Positions 11,755 to 22,810 are shown, numbered from the stretch's first letter. The stretch: 64,000 nucleotides of DNA from Inia geoffrensis (GCA_036417435.1 CM070907.1:55970001-56034000), one strand, 5' to 3'. Numbers and translations: made by a program. The notes: a model not told the origin generated them from the sequence alone.

Positions 11755-12946
11755 GCTGCATGAAGAGGAGAAAACTGGGACGAGGATCTGCCAAAAGCTC
11801 AAGCAGTCCAGCTTGCCCTCCCCGCCCGAGGAGCCCCCTAGCCCGAGTCCAACCTCTGTGGAGAAGATGTTCGGGGGCAAGATTGTGACTCGGATATGCT
11901 GTCTCCGCTGCCTTAACATCTCCACCAGGGAGGAGGCCTTCACGGACCTCTCTCTCGCCTTCCCCCCGCCTGAGCGCTGCCGCCGCCGCCGCCTGGGCTC
12001 AGTGATGCTCCCTGCAGAGGACGTCGGTGCCCAGGACCTCCCTTCGCCATCGCGAGCCCAGGCGCCAAGCAGGGCGGCTCCTCGGAGGCAGAGGAAACAC
12101 TGCATCACAGGGGACGTTCCCCCCACCGTCCTGAACATTGAAGGCCTGGGCCCCCAGGGCCCCGGGGGGCAGAGCAGTCAGGAGGAGGTGGCGAAGGAGG
12201 AGGAAGAGGAGGAGGAGAAGGCGGAGAAGGTGGAAAAGGAGGAGAAAGTGGAGAAGGAGGCCGAGGAGGAGGAGGACGACCTGGACCCAGGGACCCTCAG
12301 AAATGCCTCCGCCCCCTCTGGGGAGGGTTCCCGCTCGGTCCTGGACCTGGTCAACTACTTCCTGTCGCCCGAGAGGCTGACGGCAGACAACCGCTACCGC
12401 TGCGAGTCGTGCGCCTCCCTGCAGGACGCCGAGAAGGTGGTGGAGCTGAGCCAGGGGCCGCGCTACCTCATCCTGACCCTGCTGCGTTTCTCCTTCGACC
12501 TGCGCACCATGCGGCGCCGCAAGATCCTGGACGACGTCTCCATCCCCCTGCTGCTGCGGCTGCCGCTGGCCGGGGGCCGGGGCCAGGCCTACGACCTCTG
12601 CAGCGTCGTGGTGCACTCCGGGGTGTCCTCGGAGAGCGGCCACTACTACTGCTACGCCCGCGAGGGTGCGGCCCGCCCAGCCCCGAACGCGGGAGCGGCT
12701 GACGGGCCCGAGCCCGACAACCAGTGGTACCTGTTCAACGACACCCGGGTGTCCTTCTCCTCCTTTGAGTCTGTCAGCAACGTCACCTCCTTCTTCCCCA
12801 AGGACACCGCCTACGTGCTCTTTTATCGGCAGCGGCCCCGGGAGGGGCCTGAGGCTGAGCCTGGCTCTCCCCGAGCCCGGGCAGAGCCCACCCTCCACAA
12901 AGACTTGATGGAAGCCATTTCCAAAGACAACATCCTTTTCCTGCAG
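11755..12946 (+). CDS. USP35: USP35 large coding exon: fingers, acidic linker, His box and Asn-Asp box
   Basis: The 1192-nt exon completes the split Arg codon (acceptor ACCAG at 11754) and runs open for 397 codons to CAG|GTGAGC. In order it encodes LHEEEKTG, a Cys cluster (Cys at 11897, 11900 and 11909), an Arg-rich and then Glu/Lys-rich linker at about 12182-12290, a CxxC pair (Cys codons 12401 and 12410) and the conserved LILTLLRFSFD strand. Next comes the His box SSESGHYYCYAR, with the catalytic His at 12641-12643, then WYLFNDTRVS with Asn at 12737 and Asp at 12740. The paired cysteines are the usual zinc-finger subdomain ligands of USPs. The His and Asn/Asp are two members of the catalytic triad, and the Cys is outside the window. 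The acidic linker is low-complexity and is expected to vary in length between mammals. Confidence 0.96.
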
Positions 12947-14177
12947 GTGAGCAGACCCTGGGGGCGGAGGGGCTTCCCAGCACCCGCCGGCTCAGATGGT
13001 GACGGCGCCTCTCTTGGAGCCTGTTCCTTTTCCCCTTGATCCATTCAGCTATCACTCAGTGCTGGCGAAGACTGGTGGGCCAGACAGACGTAGCCCCATA
13101 CTTCAGAGGAACAGACGTGAGGAATGATCAGTTTTTTATTAAGGTGTCGTAAGTGTGCTGGAGGAAGGGCTCTGTGAGTAGTGGATACGAGCGGATGGGG
13201 GGGCCGCCCGACTCACTGAGCCTCTTCTCTCTGAGCCTTCGACTCCACGCTGTAGAGTCAAGGGTGGTATCAATACTTGGCAGCTGAAACAGCCGGCGTG
13301 CGGACCAGCATGAGGAATGCTGCCGCAGGCAGCCTGTGTGGGCACGTCCGGACCCCTGGCCAGCAGCACCTGCGTGCTGTGGGGACCCTGGCCCTGCTTT
13401 TGCGTTTCTGCCGAGCTGTCCAGGTGGAGGCAGGGCTGGGCCCGTGGTAATAAAGGCGAATCCACGGCTGGCCTCAGTTCAGCAGGAGGAAGAGCTTCCT
13501 CGCTGGCAGAGGGTTCCTCGTGCCCTGAGAGGCAGAGGCTGGACAGCCACTCCAGGAAGCCTGCAGAAGGGCCCCTGGGGGCTATGAGGTGACCTTTGAA
13601 GGCTGCACCTCCTGCTTTCTGGTGCCACGTCAGGCCCTTGTCAGCTGTTCACAGTCCAGTTAGTTAGTAGAAATGAGTTCCTTTTTTTCGGGGGGGCTGG
13701 GAGTTTTTTGGTTTTTTTGCGGTACGCGGGCCTCTCACTGCTGTGGCCTCTCCCGTTGCGGAGCACAGGCTCCGGACGCGCAGGCTCAGCGGCCATGGCT
13801 CATGGGCCCAGCCGCTCCGCGGCACGTGGGATCCTGCCGGACCGGGGCACGAACTCAGGTCCCCTGCATCGGCGGGCGGACTCTCAACCACTGCGCCGCC
13901 ACCAGGGAAGCCCCGCTGGGAGTTTCTATTCGGGGGAGGAGGAAGAATGCTTTGGAAGCCTAGATACAGGATGGCTATGGGTCCATCCCACCCATCCTCC
14001 CATTAAGCTGGAGTGCCTCTAGGGCAGAAGCCGTGGCTCCTCTGTGCCTGGCCCTGGGGACTGGGGTGATGCTCGGAAGGGCTGGGTGGCATTGGGGGCG
14101 TGCAGGGAGAACTGAGGCTGCAGAGCCTGACTGACTGACCGTTAAGCTTCCGGCCCCATCCCCATCTGTATTTCCAG
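12947..14177 (+). other. USP35 last intron
   Basis: GT at 12947 and AG at 14176-14177. It carries one CHR-type SINE. The rest shows no recognisable gene. Confidence 0.75.
13707..13914 (-). mobile_element. CHR-type SINE in USP35 last intron
   Basis: Antisense copy with duplication GCTGGGAGTTT at 13696-13706 and 13915-13925. The tail is short and interrupted (TTTGGTTTTTTT). The copy carries a 3-bp GCC expansion in the GCGCCACCAGG head. Confidence 0.92.
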
Positions 14178-14345
14178 GAGCAGGAGAAGGAGGCGCGGAG
14201 CAGGGCGGCCTACATCTCTGCACTCCCCGCATCTCCACACTGGGGGAGGGGCTTTGACGAAGACAAAGATGAGGATGAAGGCCCTCCGGGGGGCTGCAGC
14301 CCTGCAGGTGGCAGCGGTGGTGACTTCCACAGACTGGTCTTCTAA
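14178..14345 (+). CDS. USP35: USP35 last coding exon and stop
   Basis: After the acceptor TTTCCAG at 14177, 55 codons and TAA (14343-14345) encode a basic start (EQEKEARSRAAY) followed by an acidic stretch (DEDKDEDEG), a Gly/Ser-rich segment and the C-terminus DFHRLVF. This agrees with my recollection of the mammalian USP35 C-terminus. The phase is 0, consistent with the preceding exon ending on CAG. Confidence 0.94.
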   Translation, partial: EQEKEARSRAAYISALPASPHWGRGFDEDKDEDEGPPGGCSPAGGSGGDFHRLVF

Positions 14346-15345
14346 TGGGGACCCTCATCCCCTGGCCTGCTAAGCACTTGTGAGGGTGCCACAGGCAACC
14401 TCAGTGGGTGGGGGTGGGGGGGGCCAGGTCCCGGGCAGAGGTGCTCGGTCAGGTGGAGTCTGAGGGAGGCTGCACAGGTCCAGTCCTGAAGCCAGGCCCT
14501 TCCGAGGGCCAGAGAGACGGAGCGGGGTCTCCTGGGCCCCTGCCCTCAGCCCGAAAGGCACACGGAGACTCACTCAGATACAGAGGTGAGACCCAAGCCC
14601 CTTAAACCGGGCCTCAGGCCCCAGCACTGGGATCAGCCCCGTTAAGACTTACTGACGCCCAAGTGTCCTGGTCGGCGTGAAGCAGCTGAGATGGACACTC
14701 TCTGGGCCTTGTCCCCTACCCCCAGCAGGCTGTCCCACCGGGCTGAAGGCCACAGCGCTGGTGTTTCTGCCATCAAGTAGTAGCAGTTCCTTCCCAGCTC
14801 CTTTCAGACAATCTTGTTTCTCTGTGGTATACAAAGCAGAGGCAGATCCCAGCCCTAGCACAAAGAAGGCGGCTGTGTGTCGCCCCTCTGGCCGCCTTCT
14901 GGGTTCTGTGAGGGGCCTGAGGCAACGTCTGTGGGTGCCTACACTGTTTGTTTGTACTTTTTTTGAGAGGAGTGTAGGTGGGAAGCAGCCTGGCACAGGA
15001 CCAGAGACGGTCCTCCCGACACCAAGCAACAACGCGCAGAGGGGAGGACAGCCTCTTAAGCCTCTCTCCTGCCTCAGTGCCTGAGATGCCACCATTTGCA
15101 TCCCCCTTCTGGTTAAGAGAGAGCGAGTCCTTAGTTTCCTGCAAGTATGTATGTTTGTGTTTCTCACGACATCTGTCCTGAGGGAAGCTGGCTGGCTCAG
15201 CGCCTCAGCAGTTGGCCGTCATCATGGGGCCGGTCTGGTGAGGAGCAGATATTGACCTCATTGTGCCCTGACCCTGCTGTACCCCTTCTAAATGGAGAGA
15301 AGAGAGCCAGGGTCTCAAACAGGAATAAAAATAGGTCCTCTGAAG
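14346..15345 (+). other. USP35: USP35 3'UTR (approximate)
   Basis: Non-coding sequence between the USP35 stop and the first canonical AATAAA (15324-15329). Long open frames here are short-range GC-rich shadows with no family resemblance. The exact cleavage site is not visible in sequence alone. Confidence 0.5.
15324..15329 (+). promoter_or_regulatory. USP35: Candidate USP35 poly(A) signal AATAAA
   Basis: The only canonical AATAAA I see on the + strand between the USP35 stop and the GAB2 3' end. T/GT-rich sequence lies some 40-90 nt downstream. Other, non-canonical signals could be used. Confidence 0.45.
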
Positions 15346-16274
15346 CTTTTAAAGCCGTCGTTCTTCCCGCCTCAGTCACTGGCTGTGAGGTCGGCTCTAC
15401 CCTTGGTTTCTTGCTGTGTCTGGACAGGAAGGAGGGGACACCACCCCCTGCCCTGCTGACTGACTTGTGTGCTGCCCCAGGGGAGGCAAGCGTGCCCTAC
15501 AGTGAAGTGCTGTGTAAATCAATCAACGGTGAGGACTGGTGGCGGGGATGTGCCCAGATAGGGGTGGAGGGGTGGGTGCACAGGCTGGGGGCCACCCTAA
15601 CAGGATACTGTTAAGGGACTGATCTGTCAGGTGGGGCTGGAGCTCCTCCAGACCCCAGGAACTCTGGGCTGCTCAGAGACTGCTGCTGCTACCACATTCC
15701 TCCCTTCTTACCTCTGAGAATCTGGGGTGGGGTGGGGTGGGGGTTGGCTGGGCTCAGGCCAGGAGGAAAGTAGGCGGCAGCCCTTAGGTTCCAGCCATCT
15801 TGGAGCTTGGGACTGCAGTGGCCTGGCCGGGGGCTTCAGGGGCTGCAGGTGGAGGAGTTTTGGCCCAAAAGCCATAGACCCTTGAGACCTCAGGGACCAG
15901 CGAAAGTGGGCCGACAGTCGTCTGTCTGAGACAGAGTCATGCTCAGAATTCATCTCTTTGGTCCATTGAGCCTCCTAAGAAAGACGAATTGGCAGATGTT
16001 ACTACAATTTCCATTTCATGCACCAGGAGTACAATTTCCGAGGTAAGGAAGATTCACGTGTTCTCAGCCAAGAAAGGTACCCAGTTATTTCCTGTTCAAA
16101 TGAAAGTGGAGCAGACTGGCACAGCGCTGTCCTGGGACTGTGACAGGAAGGATTATCCCATTGAGGGCAGGTGTCGTTTGCAGGCCTACAGCCGGCAGCC
16201 CCGAGCCGGGATCCCAGTGTGTGTGCATTCCATCCCCAGCCCCTCCGGACGAGACACACTCAGCAGCCCTCCTG
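15346..16274. other. Convergent intergenic spacer USP35 / GAB2
   Basis: About 0.9 kb separates the predicted 3' ends of the two convergent genes. It contains a G-rich run (15723-15745, GGGTGGGGTGGGGTGGGG type) and no recognisable gene or young transposon. Confidence 0.5.
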
Positions 16275-16290
16275 GTTGCGTCTAATGGAC

Positions 16291-16296
16291 TTTATT
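16291..16296 (-). promoter_or_regulatory. GAB2: GAB2 poly(A) signal AATAAA
   Basis: TTTATT on the + strand is AATAAA on the GAB2 strand. It sits 3.9 kb downstream of the stop codon, the same order as the known long GAB2 3'UTR. Cleavage is expected about 10-25 nt further on, near 16270-16280. Confidence 0.65.
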
Positions 16297-18139
16297 GTTG
16301 TCCAGACCCAACACCATAGTAAAAAGGGACCTGCAAGCTCCAGGCCTGTACCATGTGTCACCACAGCAAAAACAGGACCCATGTGAACACGTTCCCACCC
16401 CTCCCCAGATCTACTCACAGGATAAATACGTGTTACAAATTTTTTTTTTAAAAGAAAACAGAATAAATTAATAACTTAAGTGATTAGGCACCAACAAACA
16501 GTGATTGATTTGAAAAATTAAATGTCAATTTTAAATGGTAAGAGGGGCAGAAACCTAAGACTGGGCGTCTTCCAGCCCATTTCCCCTTCCTAACGAAGCA
16601 ACGATGCTGTGGGAAATGATTCTAAATGTCAAGACACATGTAACCAACACACACATAAGAACACACGCCACCAAATATCACATGACAGCCTGAATCTCCA
16701 GGGGGACCCCTCATCAGGCAGCGCACCTGGCCCCAAAGAGCTGGGTGCGTTCCGGAAGCAGGGGGCTTCAGAGCTCATGCGCTCAGCCTCCTTCCCCCAC
16801 GTTTTGCAGAAGGGCCAGAGGGGGAAGTTCGTGCCAATTTCCCTCCTGCCCGGCACTCTGTTTCCAGAGCCCTGTCACGGGTGTGGGTCAGCCGCAGCTT
16901 GGCGCTGAGGCCTTAGCCCTGTGGCAGGTAAATCCCTTGAGAACAGCTGTGCTTCTGTCCTGGGAATGGGACATATCTGAACGGTTTCGAATGTAGAAGT
17001 TACTGAAATCAGTCTAGGGAGGGGACTGGGTTAACTGGCCAGTGCTCTGGGTGCTGCCCGTCCCTGGTGATCCAGACCTTCGAGGGAGAATTTACAGAGC
17101 AGGGAGTCGCCAGAGAAGAGGCCTCAGGGCCCTTCTTCCCCGAGGTGGGAAGGAGACACAAGCTCCATACCACTCCTTGCAGCGGTGGAGCTGGAAGGGG
17201 CCAAGAACAGCTGCTTCTCTGAGGAGCACCAAGCAGGACAAGGCCTGTGTGAGCTATGCTGGCTGACAAGGCATCCTGGGGTCTCAGTCCTTGCCAGGCC
17301 ACCAGGAGAGGTGGATTCTGACCCACTGAAGGCCAAAGGACCAGTTTTTTACATTGACCAGACCGGGGAATATTAGACACCTTGGTACTTGGGGCTTTTG
17401 AGCCAGTCTCTGCTTTCAACAGGCCAATTTCCTCTTCTCTCGTACTTCCTCCCGTCTCTACTCTCACCTCCACCCGGAGAGTTTGGGAGTTATAGGAACC
17501 AAGAACTGGAGGGAGGCCTCCTTGGTGGTTAGACTTGAACACCTCAGTCTCTCAAGACTCCACCCATTTTCATTCACAACATGGCACATTCAGAAAATGC
17601 TGACATTATTAGGGCACCTTGCGATCAACAGGGGACCAGTACCTGCGCCCACCTGTGGCCTATGGGGGCACAGGGGTGGCGCCATTCAAAGCTCTGCCAC
17701 GTGAGACCCTTTGCAGAGGGCCTTAAAGGGACACAGGGCTGGGCAGAGTGAACCACCAAACCCTGCCCAGGGTAGGCCACTGCCACCACCATTACCATTT
17801 CACCTGTGGGGACACCAAGGCGTGGCCTCACTGCTTCTGAGAGGCTGGGCCCATACTCCCAAAGGTCTGTTCCCAAAGCACGAGGTTCTCTGAGTCTCTC
17901 TGTCCATCTTCCTCCACCGGGTCCCAGTCTTGCCCTCCTTCCCTCTCAAAATCTGACCCTTCTTCCTCTAAGGCCCCTGTCAGGCACCCCCTTTTCCTAG
18001 AAACCACCTTCCCTGAGCTCCACCCCCTCCCCACTCCGGCCCCCAGCACCAACCTCCTGGAGAACGAGCCTCGATTTCTCTGCACATTATCAGTATTTTA
18101 AGTGTCTCTCATGGCCATTACCAATGTGTCCTTGTCTTT

Positions 18140-18252
18140 GTTCTCATCGACTCTGACCTTCTCAAATACAAAGTCTGATTAATTTCTGTGTTCTCAGTGC
18201 CTAGCCCAGACCAGGCCATAGCAGCCATTAATGAATGCTTATTGAATTGATA
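18140..18252 (+). mobile_element. L2 3' fragment in GAB2 3'UTR
   Basis: Resembles the L2 terminal pattern (TTCTCAGTGCCTAGCCCAGACC, given here only in outline, and AATGAATGCTTATTGAAT). It lies antisense to GAB2. Confidence 0.5.
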
Positions 18253-18749
18253 TGACTAATACTAGGAGGAAAGGGGCTACTGTTGAGAAAATTTCTCCCG
18301 GGCTGGAGTAAGGTCAGGCCGCAGGCCTGGGGTGTGCGTGTTTACACAGGCTCACGGGAGCAGAAAGGTGAGCGGCAGCCACCTCCCGTAAATCGGGTGG
18401 GAAGTCTTTTTTTTTTTTTTTTTTTTTGGAGGGAGGAAGGTCTGTTCACCCCAGGGTAGGATGAAACATTTGGTCTGCCCACGTTGCCTCTGAAACTCTT
18501 AAAAATTTGGCCAAGAACTTTAACATAAAAGAGCCCCCCTCCCCAGACTTAGGAGAAAAGAGCCTGGCGTGATGCCCTTCCTCCTGTCCCTGGCAAAGGC
18601 GGGCAGAGGGTGATGCTGATCTGGTGGCTTTTTAAGCCATGGGAGGAGAGGCCTGCCCTCTCCTGTCCCTGTAGCTAGGCACCTGGGATTCGACAGGGCA
18701 ACAGAGGGTGACGTGAGCTGAGAACACACTCTGGCCCATCACCAGGCCA

Positions 18750-18805
18750 CCTTCCTTGGGACCTGACACAAAACCTTGTACCTTCCTTGGGACCTGACAC
18801 AAAAC
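18750..18805. repeat. 25-bp direct duplication in GAB2 3'UTR
   Basis: The segment 18750-18774 recurs exactly at 18781-18805 with a 31-bp period (unit begins CCTTCCTTGGGACCTGACAC). Identity of the two copies implies a recent origin. Confidence 0.93.
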
Positions 18806-20194
18806 TCAGCCAAACGGCACAAGCTGCCGGCCACTCCCCCGCGTCGTCCACTAGGCTCTGTTCCTCTCTGCTTGCTCCTTTGCCCTGCTCTGCCCGCCAC
18901 CCATCAGTCCTGGGAGCTGCCCTCGCCTGCGGCCATGCATATCGCTCCCCTGACCACCACACCAGTCCTCACGTTCTGCTCCACCCTGCATCTCCACGGC
19001 ACTGCCCGGGCTCGCCACCAGACCCTCCGGATGTACTCAACCACTAGCTGCGCCTCCCCCGCCCCCGAGCCTTCGCCCCGCCTCTCAGCCCATCGGTTAC
19101 CAGCGCCTCCCCTGCCGCACTGCCCATCTTGCAGCTCACTTGCTGCAGCGCCTCCACTCCAGGCCTGGGCGCCGCCCTGTGTCTCCGCCCAGGCCGTCCC
19201 AGGGTGGCCACTCAGTCGTTCCCCACCCCCCCCCACGCACCTCCACCCCGCACACTGCGTCGCCTTCCCACAGCTCCCCCGGCCACCCCGGCCAACCCCC
19301 CCCCCCCCCACCACCACCACATCGGCGCTCCCACCCCACGCGCTGCACCGCCCAGCACAGTCCGAGCCTCGTGCCCGCGGCGCTCTTGGCTGGGTAGGGT
19401 CTCGGGGAAGAGGGCTACGCTCTGTCCCAGAGCGGCAGAGCCGGGCCTGTGGCCCCACAGTCCGGGGGGGGGCCCGGCCCCGCAGTGTCTTCGTCACCCC
19501 ATCTCCTGCTCCTTGTTCTGGGTTGCCCAGCATCCTCAGTCTTCCCCTCTTGCTGTCCTCATCCTTCTGCCTCTCCCACCCGGCAACAGCTGCACTGCCA
19601 CTTGGCCTGAAATGGGGGACCACAGCAGGTACCCACTGCCCTTCTGCACCTGGGGGTCTAACTCCTTTGTCCCTCAAGACCACCTCTGACCTTCCCCCTC
19701 GACTCCTTCATCTTTTGGTGGCCTTGCCAAGAAAGACAGGGCTGAAGAAGTCTGTATCCACCTTGGTCCGCTGGTCCTTGGCTCCCTGCGTCAGCGAGAC
19801 GACTTGCCTTCTTCCGGGACTGGGGGAGAGGTAGGCCAGTAGCGGGAGGGGCTGAGAGCTGTGCCCAAAGGTGAGGTGTGGAATCTGGCTCAGAGCCCCA
19901 GCCCCTCCCTCCACACGTCTGGTAGGTATTCGGGTCTAAAGGGCAGGAAGAGGCTGAAGGATGCTTTTTGGCAATAGCTCTAACTAAGGTGGGTAGAGGC
20001 ATGGCCATTGCTGATAAAAATCAAAGGTGGGCCCCGAGTGAGCCGAGGAAGCGCCTCGATCAGGCCCTCACCTCCCAGGGGAAGGGGTCAGGGTCCCTGA
20101 TGTCAAGTGCTTTGAAGGCCAGAGTGGCAGAGTAGAGAGGGGGTGGGCAGGAGGGCGCGCTGGAGAGGAGAAGGGGGAAACAGACGGGGAGGCG

Positions 20195-20338
20195 TCACAG
20201 CTTGGTCCCCTTGGAGGGCTCCGAGGACTGCCGCACGTCTGTCCACTCCTGCATGGTGCTCTGCAGGGCCTGGGTCTTCTCCTTGTCCACTTGGACGTAG
20301 TCCACCTTCTCATCGGAAGTGACTGATGACGTGGATGG
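20195..20338 (-). CDS. GAB2: GAB2 last coding exon, second SHP2-binding tyrosine and stop
   Basis: 48 codons including TGA (20195-20197 on the + strand), entered through an acceptor at 20339-20340. It encodes PSTSSVTSDEK, then VDYVQVDKEK and the C-terminus SSEPSKGTKL. The YVQV motif corresponds to human Tyr643, one of the two bisphosphorylated docking sites for the tandem SH2 domains of SHP2 (PTPN11). Confidence 0.96.
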   Translation of the reverse strand, partial: PSTSSVTSDEKVDYVQVDKEKTQALQSTMQEWTDVRQSSEPSKGTKL

Positions 20339-21191
20339 CTGGGGGACAGAGCGGGGAAGTGAAGTGGCTGTGAGTTGTCAGTAACGCGGGGAGCGGGCAG
20401 CGGGCAGGCGGCTCTTGCTGAGTCGTTTCCCGGGAGAGGAGGTGGGGCTCTACATAGCTGCCTCTCTGACCTGCCTTTTCTTTCTGAAAGTGGCCTGTAA
20501 GGCCTGAACTCCAAACCGTACCTTCCCTCCTGTTTGATGCAACAGACCCTGCCTGCCGTCCCGATGTCCCAGCTCCTGGGGGGACCCAGGCCCTTCCTTG
20601 GCCTGATGGATGGCTCCAGGCTTTCACCTGCGCCTCTACCCACCTCCCTGTGACCACTTGTCCAGGGGAAGGACTGTGCCGGGTGCCAACAAGCGCCAGC
20701 CACAGGGCTTTGGTGTGGCTCGTGGTGAGCACGCACAGCCACCCTGTGCGGGACGCTGTGCCGGGGCTGCTGTCTGGACTGGGCAGCTAAGTGTGTTTCC
20801 TGAGGGGGGCCTTTCCCGGGCCCGGAAGCCCTTCTGCAGGCTGCACCTGGACAGTTCTTCTCAAAGAAGAACTCAGGACCAGGACACAGGATCCCCGAGT
20901 CTTGGCCCTGTCGTGGATTCCCACGTGACCTCGAGCAGCTCGTGTCTCCGTGTGCATTCGTTCGCCCATCCGCACGACAGTGGGGGTGGGCTGACGGATG
21001 CGGTCCTACGGGCTCAGGGTTACCTGTGTGCTGAGAGTGAGGGTGCGTGAGCCCCCGGAGACCCAGGCTATGGCACGGCCCAGTCACAGAGCAGAGTGCC
21101 GTCGGCCTGCGCTGAAGGCAGCTGGCCTCCGGGACCCCTCCCCCAGGGCCGCCAAAGCCCGGACTGACGCCCACCCACCCGCGCCAGGCAC

Positions 21192-21317
21192 CTTGCGGTG
21201 GGGGCTTGGGGAGCTTGGCTGGAAGTCCAGGGCCAGATAATCCACGCTGCCAGTGCTCTTCTTAGGGGCCGGACTGTTGGTGCCACTGGGAATGGGAGAT
21301 GCAGTCACTGGGTTTTG
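21192..21317 (-). CDS. GAB2: GAB2 coding exon with first SHP2-binding tyrosine
   Basis: Exactly 42 codons in phase 0, between an acceptor TAG (21318-21320) and the donor AAG|GTGCCT. It contains GTNSPAPKKSTG and SVDYLALDFQP. The YLAL motif corresponds to human Tyr614, the partner of Tyr643 in SHP2 recruitment. It joins in frame to the PSTSS exon. Confidence 0.96.
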
Positions 21318-21404
21318 CTATCACAAAGGAGGGAAAGACCGTTAGTTAGTTTAGGAAACAGATTAACCCACCACCGGGAAAAAAACACCTCTGGGAGTAA
21401 GAGC

Positions 21405-21605
21405 AACTAACTAGCTCAATGAGTGCCAACTCTGTGCCCTGCACTGCGCCGGGGACTTCTCACATTCTTGTCTAAACCCTCACAACAATCCTGTGACGTA
21501 GGTATCATTACTGTTCTTATTTTTTTAAATGAAGATAAAACTCTGGTTCAGAGAAGTAAAGCAACTTGCCCATGGCTGCACAGCTGGTGAGCAGGGATGA
21601 CTACC
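21405..21605 (-). mobile_element. MIR SINE (antisense)
   Basis: Antisense MIR pattern: TCACAACAATCCTGTGACGTAGGT, then GGTTCAGAGAAGTAAAGCAACTTGCC (both abbreviated from 21480-21570). It lies in the GAB2 intron next to the Tyr614 exon. Confidence 0.7.
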
Positions 21606-22389
21606 CCGCTGTGCCACGCTGCCTCCCTTCCAGGGCATCAGGCCGCGTCTCACCTGTGATCTCCCAGACAGACCAGCCCCCGCTTGCTGGCCCCAAGAAG
21701 GGAGCAGATGTCCTTTACGCACTGGACCCTGGAAAGGTTTCTGTTGCACCAGATCTGCTTCTCTGGGGCTCCCACCCATGGCCCGGAGTGGGGTTGTCAC
21801 ACCGCAGCGGCCTGTCCCTCCAGCCCCAGCTCCTCAAGGGTCTCAACAGAGGGGCCTCATCCCCAGGTGGCACAAAGCCCCAGCCCCTCAGCAGCTCTCA
21901 GAAGACACGCTCCACGGTCCCATCTCATCCAGGCATCAAGACCAACTTGTCTGGCACTTTCCTGAAGACACCTTCTAATGAGAAATGCAATAAATAGTCC
22001 TATGCTCTGTTTTTTATTTTTTGGCTGCTTTATTGATTGGTAGATTTGTTCTATTTATGCAGCAACTACCAGGTGCTGGGCAGCTGCTCCCTTTGCACTG
22101 GGAATCTCAGGGGGCAGAACCCTGTGTTCATTCCCTCTGTGAGGGCCTTGACCACACTGAGTCATGCACATGTGTGCTTCCCCACCGCTGAGTGGGGTAA
22201 CACACACTCAGCAGACACTTACACTCCCATACCTCCTCCTGGTCATGGGAACACGGGGTAAGGAAAAGAAGAGATCTTTTAGTTTTGAAAGATTTTAACA
22301 GGATAAAACAAGGAAGTTAATTTTGAAGGCTGCTCTAGTTCTTCTCTACAGGCCCCTGATAACTATTCTGAAACACCAGCTAGCCACTT

Positions 22390-22810
22390 GGCCTGCCAAC
22401 TCTTCTCGGGCTCCCTCCTGCTCCAGGACAAGTGCAGACTTTCCAAGACAGCATTCGGGGTCCCTCATGATCTGAGTCCAGTCCAACCTCCCCGCCTGCC
22501 CACTCCACCTTCACCCAGAGTTAATGACCATCCTTCTCCGTGTTCCTGTCTGCGCGGCCACTCCATCTCAGCGCCTCCCCTTTCCCCAGTCCGGTGTGAT
22601 CGCCCATCCTGCGGGTGCGTCCCTGCAGCACCGCCTCTCCAGGGACACCGACCATGCCACCTGTGTTACAGTCGTGAGAGAGGCAGGCCTTCTCTGCCCC
22701 TTAAGAGGGGAGCCTCCTTGAGGGCAGGGACCACGTCTTCCTTGCCTCTGACGATGACCCCACAGTGCTCGACACGTATGTGCTCAAGACCGATTTGCAG
22801 CAGCAAAGTA
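22390..22810 (+). mobile_element. L2 LINE 3' fragment
   Basis: Pattern of an L2 3' end: CTCCTTGAGGGCAGGGACC near 22710, then a CACGTATGTGCTCAA-type terminus. It lies in a GAB2 intron. Confidence 0.5.

Larger units (their letters stand above)
1..15345 (+). other. USP35: USP35 gene, 3' part (transcribed region)
   Basis: Partial gene. Four coding exons with correct splice phases encode the C-terminal half of ubiquitin-specific peptidase 35, a cysteine deubiquitinase (family C19) that removes ubiquitin from protein substrates. The exons are 10078-10165, 11108-11214, 11755-12946 and 14178-14345. I assign 1-10077 to an upstream intron because I see no USP35 exon there and the next coding sequence, the Cys box, must lie further 5'. 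That extent is inferred. The 3' end is set by a poly(A) signal at 15324. The gene converges on GAB2, as at the human locus. Confidence 0.8.
16275..20194 (-). other. GAB2: GAB2 3'UTR
   Basis: About 3.9 kb of non-coding sequence between the GAB2 stop and the poly(A) signal. It contains a 23-nt T run (18405-18427, poly(A) on the GAB2 strand), an L2 3' fragment near 18140-18250, a 25-bp direct duplication at 18750-18805, and a very GC-rich segment at about 18950-19480. Long open frames on both strands here (for example 18776-19834 +) are Pro/Ser/Arg-rich composition effects. Confidence 0.7.

Noticed and set aside
11104..12138. 344-codon antisense frame over USP35
   Set aside because: Antisense shadow of a GC-rich exon and a TG/CA-rich intron. 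No recognisable protein.
11999..12898. 299-codon antisense frame under the USP35 large exon
   Set aside because: Leu/Val/Gly-rich mirror of the Glu-rich and GC-rich coding strand. No independent evidence.
18776..19834. 352-codon open frame on the + strand in the GAB2 3'UTR
   Set aside because: Pro/Ser/Ala/His-rich with no domain-like pattern, overlapping other open frames on both strands in a GC-rich segment. The overlap points to base composition, not coding.
20068..21174. 368-codon open frame on the - strand over the last GAB2 exons
   Set aside because: It covers the final exon in a different frame and runs through an intron. The true GAB2 frame is supported by conserved motifs and splice phases.
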